Shown here: one piece after another, positions 63,208-64,000 of the stretch
Numbering within the stretch: position 1 is the stretch's first letter
Layout of the letters: every line of letters starts with the position of its first letter
The notes under the pieces: model-generated
Databases searched by the model: none
What the model was told of the DNA's origin: nothing
What the model saw: only the letters and a program-made list of their open reading frames with translations
Translations under genes and position numbers: made by a program
Assembly: GCF_030817275.1 (NCBI RefSeq)
Contig: NZ_JAUSZD010000002.1
Coordinates: 558,001-622,000, forward strand
Reading direction: 5' to 3'
Source: Paenibacillus sp. V4I7
GTDB taxonomy: Bacteria; Bacillota; Bacilli; Paenibacillales; NBRC-103111
Length of the DNA: 64,000 nt

Positions 63208-64000
63208 TTATGCTACTCTGTAGACGAAGCTAACAACGGATTTGTAGCGGATTTTGCGCGTATTCTGCTGTCCTGGGCGGATGGGTCGAATCGGCAAAAT
63301 GTTTTTGCGAATCAGTGCTTCAACATCGGGCGGGGGTTCATCGTCCCTTGAGCGCAGGAAATGTCTACAAACGTGAACGGCAACTGTGAAGTTGACTTGG
63401 TATTGGTGCCGTTTATCCATTTGGGAAATGACTACGTGCGAGGTAATCATTTCAGCGAAATTGTACATGATCATTCTTGCGAAAATCTCTTGGGTGATGG
63501 ACTCTTGTCTCTTTGCGTGAAAATTCGTCAGACCTACCGTGTATTTTAATGCCCTGAAAGAGGTTTCGATGCCCCATCGCATGTTGTAAATGGACTTGAT
63601 TTCATCGGGTGGGAAATCAGCGGCAGAAAGATTCGTAATGACGGTTTCATAAGCGCCATTTGGCAAGACGAAACGAACAACCCGAAAGGAAATCGGGTAA
63701 AACAAGTTCTCATGCAAATCCAAAAAATCAAAGGTAGACGTGGAAGGGACGAACTTGTAAATCTCGGGATGAGCCCTGACCTCTTTGGTTTGTTTTTTGG
63801 TGAGTGTCAGATGAACGTCCAGATCAAACGCTCCGCCAGAGGGCAAACACAAACCCGAAAGAATACCACTGGAATCCAAATCCTTTACCCGTATGACATA
63901 ATTCCACCCTTTTCGTTCAATATGAGCGAAATTGTTGTAACTTTCATAACCTCTATCGGCAGTAACAATGGTTTTGCCCTTGATGGGGGAACGGTCAACC
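63208..64000 (-). CDS. IS4-family transposase (DDE type), cut by window edge
   Basis: At least 264 residues; the frame stays open to position 64000, so the N-terminus lies beyond. It contains TADRGYESYN with the second catalytic Asp, and the IS4 YREK signature YNMRWGIETSFRALKY with the catalytic Glu. It ends with a basic tail (NTRKIRYKSVVSFVYRVA). The part present has no frameshift, so the element may be intact. Confidence 0.88.
   Translation of the reverse strand, partial: VDRSPIKGKTIVTADRGYESYNNFAHIERKGWNYVIRVKDLDSSGILSGLCLPSGGAFDLDVHLTLTKKQTKEVRAHPEIYKFVPSTSTFDFLDLHENLFYPISFRVVRFVLPNGAYETVITNLSAADFPPDEIKSIYNMRWGIETSFRALKYTVGLTNFHAKRQESITQEIFARMIMYNFAEMITSHVVISQMDKRHQYQVNFTVAVHVCRHFLRSRDDEPPPDVEALIRKNILPIRPIRPGQQNTRKIRYKSVVSFVYRVA

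Larger units (their letters stand above)
63030..64000 (-). mobile_element. IS4-family insertion sequence, right part of window only
   Basis: The transposase frame below plus roughly 170 bases after its stop appear to be one end of an IS. The other end lies outside, so terminal inverted repeats and target duplication cannot be compared; the boundary near 63030-63050 is a guess. Confidence 0.45.

Overview
The window looks like chromosomal DNA from a spore-forming, low-to-moderate GC Firmicute, most probably Paenibacillus or a close relative. Pointers are the order sufC-sufD-sufS-sufU-sufB, the spore-coat operon cotJA-cotJB-cotJC, KinB/KinA-type orphan sensor kinases, YesN-type AraC regulators beside LplB/YtcP/LplA sugar importers, mtnK-mtnA, YunC, YunD, YfkAB and YtvI homologues, strong AGGAGG-type ribosome sites, and frequent TTG/GTG starts. 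No rRNA, tRNA or CRISPR array was seen. Assignment to a genus is inference from gene content.

Layout. 1-3.0 kb: end of an import/oxidation cluster (FAD-linked oxidase, NitT/TauT-type permease, cytosine-deaminase-like amidohydrolase, the last probably starting at CTG). 3.2-5.1 kb: orphan membrane histidine kinase. 5.1-6.4 kb (minus): an NHLP-type RiPP precursor peptide next to a class I isoprenoid-synthase-fold enzyme, the most unusual pair here. 6.4-12.5 kb: AraC/YesN regulator divergent from a complete oligosaccharide-type ABC importer. 12.6-20.5 kb: MarR/OhrR-like regulator, AEC carrier, small unknowns, PAS kinase, PAS-GGDEF-EAL protein, AI-2E-type transporter, YunC. 20.7-23.0 kb: amino-acid ABC importer. 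23.2-28.8 kb: MacB-like export system with one FtsX-type permease and two ATPases, the second carrying an AbrB-like tail. 28.9-33.5 kb: metY, VanY-type carboxypeptidase, oxidoreductase plus AraC regulator. 33.5-35.9 kb (minus): methionine salvage mtnK-mtnA. 36.0-43.0 kb: dps, small secreted peptide, DUF1802, and the SUF Fe-S operon. 43.2-47.5 kb: NlpC/P60 lipoprotein, then a five-gene operon around a glutathionylspermidine-synthase-like ATP-grasp ligase with a Ser/Gly-rich secreted protein and DUF350. 47.5-51.0 kb: HD-GYP, MoeB-like E1 enzyme, a MoaD-MoaE fusion and a small sulfite-oxidase-like fragment. 51.0-63.0 kb: YunD-like phosphatase, UppP, HD-GYP, MMPL transporter, YfkAB radical SAM, CNNM/CBS protein, YtvI, a broken HAD gene, NlpC/P60 hydrolase and cotJABC. 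The right edge cuts an IS4-family element.

The housekeeping parts (SUF, MetY, Mtn, Moco) concern sulfur handling; three c-di-GMP-related proteins and two orphan kinases suggest life-style and sporulation control. The best candidates for undescribed biology are the peptide/isoprenoid pair (5143-6394) and the ATP-grasp/Ser-rich protein operon (44401-47483). Every functional statement comes from reading motifs by eye; no database search was run.
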